Source of the DNA: Arcticibacterium luteifluviistationis
GTDB taxonomy: Bacteria; Bacteroidota; Bacteroidia; Cytophagales; Spirosomataceae
NCBI RefSeq assembly: GCF_003258705.1
Contig: NZ_CP029480.1
Location: forward strand, 1,736,001 to 1,800,000
Direction: 5' to 3'
DNA: 64,000 nucleotides
Within the stretch, counting starts at the first letter, position 1, and each line of letters opens with the position of its first letter. Position numbers and translations under genes: made by a program. Under the pieces are notes generated by a model. The model worked only from the letters and a program-made list of their open reading frames with translations. It had not been told where the DNA came from and ran no database searches. Shown here piece after piece: positions 63,514-64,000 of the stretch.

Positions 63514-64000
63514 TTATATGCAGTAATTATCGGCTGAAATCAGAAACTGCCAACGCTGATTTTCTATTATATAATCGTTTTGCTTATAGGGCCAGGTTAC
63601 GCCGCCGTCTGTACTTACTCGAAAATCGTATGTCTCACCGATTTTGAGTTTATAGGTTTTTACTTGGCGGGTTTCTGGTGTGAATGTGGTAAGTGTACGC
63701 CAGCTGTTTTCTCCTGCTGGACTGTATTGAGCACGCATCTCTTTTGGCAGGCTCTCTGGGTTAAATTCGGTTCCATTGGGGCATTGCACCACAAATTTGA
63801 CGTCTACAAAAGCAGGAGCATCAAGTTTAAAGAGGTCCATGATGGCTTCACTTTCTTCACAGTTTTTAATGATTTGAGAAGTCCAAAAGGGTTCAGTGGC
63901 GTTACCACCATGATAGTTGGAGTAATCGTATAGCTCTACGGTGAAAGTCTCGGTCTCTTTAGGAATGTAGTTTACTTTTATTTCGTTTTTCCAGTTAATG
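63514..64000 (-). CDS. C-terminal part of a larger beta-rich protein (runs off right edge)
   Basis: The frame has no stop from 64000 down to the TAA at 63514-63516, so the visible 160 or so residues are the end of a longer protein. It is rich in strands (KVNYIPKETETFTVELYDYSNYHGG, TYKLKIGETYDFRVSTDGGVTWPY), suggesting immunoglobulin or fibronectin-like modules of an exported protein. The internal ATG at 63840 is not the true start. It ends four bases before the glycosylphosphotransferase ATG, so the two are in one operon. The family is not recognised. Confidence 0.6.
   Translation of the reverse strand, partial: INWKNEIKVNYIPKETETFTVELYDYSNYHGGNATEPFWTSQIIKNCEESEAIMDLFKLDAPAFVDVKFVVQCPNGTEFNPESLPKEMRAQYSPAGENSWRTLTTFTPETRQVKTYKLKIGETYDFRVSTDGGVTWPYKQNDYIIENQRWQFLISADNYCI

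Noticed and set aside
63514-63840. Complete 108-residue protein starting at 63840
   Set aside because: The frame continues without a stop to the window edge and the upstream codons read as the same beta-rich protein.

Overview
The window looks like chromosomal DNA of a member of the Bacteroidota, probably order Cytophagales. It is AT-rich. Several genes are preceded by the Bacteroidota promoter (-7 TAnnTTTG, -33 TTG/TTTG) rather than strong Shine-Dalgarno sites. It carries families typical of the phylum: a DUF4494 protein, a zinc-less type B L31, HTCS-type hybrid regulators, stand-alone LytTR proteins, and 'N-T-A-x-G' repeat proteins with S74 chaperone domains. No tRNA, rRNA, integrase, transposase or phage structural gene was seen. 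The species cannot be named from the sequence alone.

Layout. 1-6.6 kb (minus strand): the start of a SET-domain protein, a SNF2 helicase, then three secreted proteins (NTF2-like, Kelch, cytochrome c-PQQ sugar dehydrogenase). 6.8-8.9 kb: a two-gene restriction-modification system. 9-14.7 kb: AMP nucleosidase and an HsdR-N-like nuclease-fold protein that start back to back, a PAS histidine kinase with its receiver, and small envelope proteins. 14.9-20.5 kb: a complete RND efflux operon. 21-32 kb: housekeeping genes (tatC, glyA, serC, rpmE2, rsgA, kup, a CDP-sugar epimerase), a GNAT acetyltransferase with a structured leader, and an EamA transporter. 32-34.2 kb: a PaaG-like hydratase/isomerase and a membrane-bound LuxR-type regulator.

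34.3-45 kb is an unusual surface-protein island. A 38-bp double palindrome lies between the divergent LuxR-type regulator and six consecutive plus-strand genes for secreted proteins. Five of these have long repeat regions (one with 14-residue repeats, four with 17-residue repeats) and end in an S74-type intramolecular chaperone/autoprotease domain. They look like self-trimerising, self-cleaving, tail-fibre-like proteins.

46-53.6 kb is a second accessory island with eroded genes. It holds a tandem GT32-type glycosyltransferase with a predicted C-terminal propeller, two GT60-like glycosyltransferases, and a protein whose middle is about 190 residues of Pro-Thr/Pro-Ser repeats. Characterised eukaryotic GT60 enzymes put GlcNAc on Thr or hydroxyproline of proteins. 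The locus is therefore a candidate bacterial mucin-type O-glycosylation system, with acceptor and transferases side by side. This is the most interesting inference in the window.

54-64 kb: clpB, a TPR-type hybrid two-component system, a LytTR regulator with a 21-bp-period direct repeat upstream, a NarL-type regulator with a degenerate receiver, and the edge of an exopolysaccharide locus (CpsB-type phosphatase, polyprenyl glycosylphosphotransferase, and a secreted protein that runs off the right edge).
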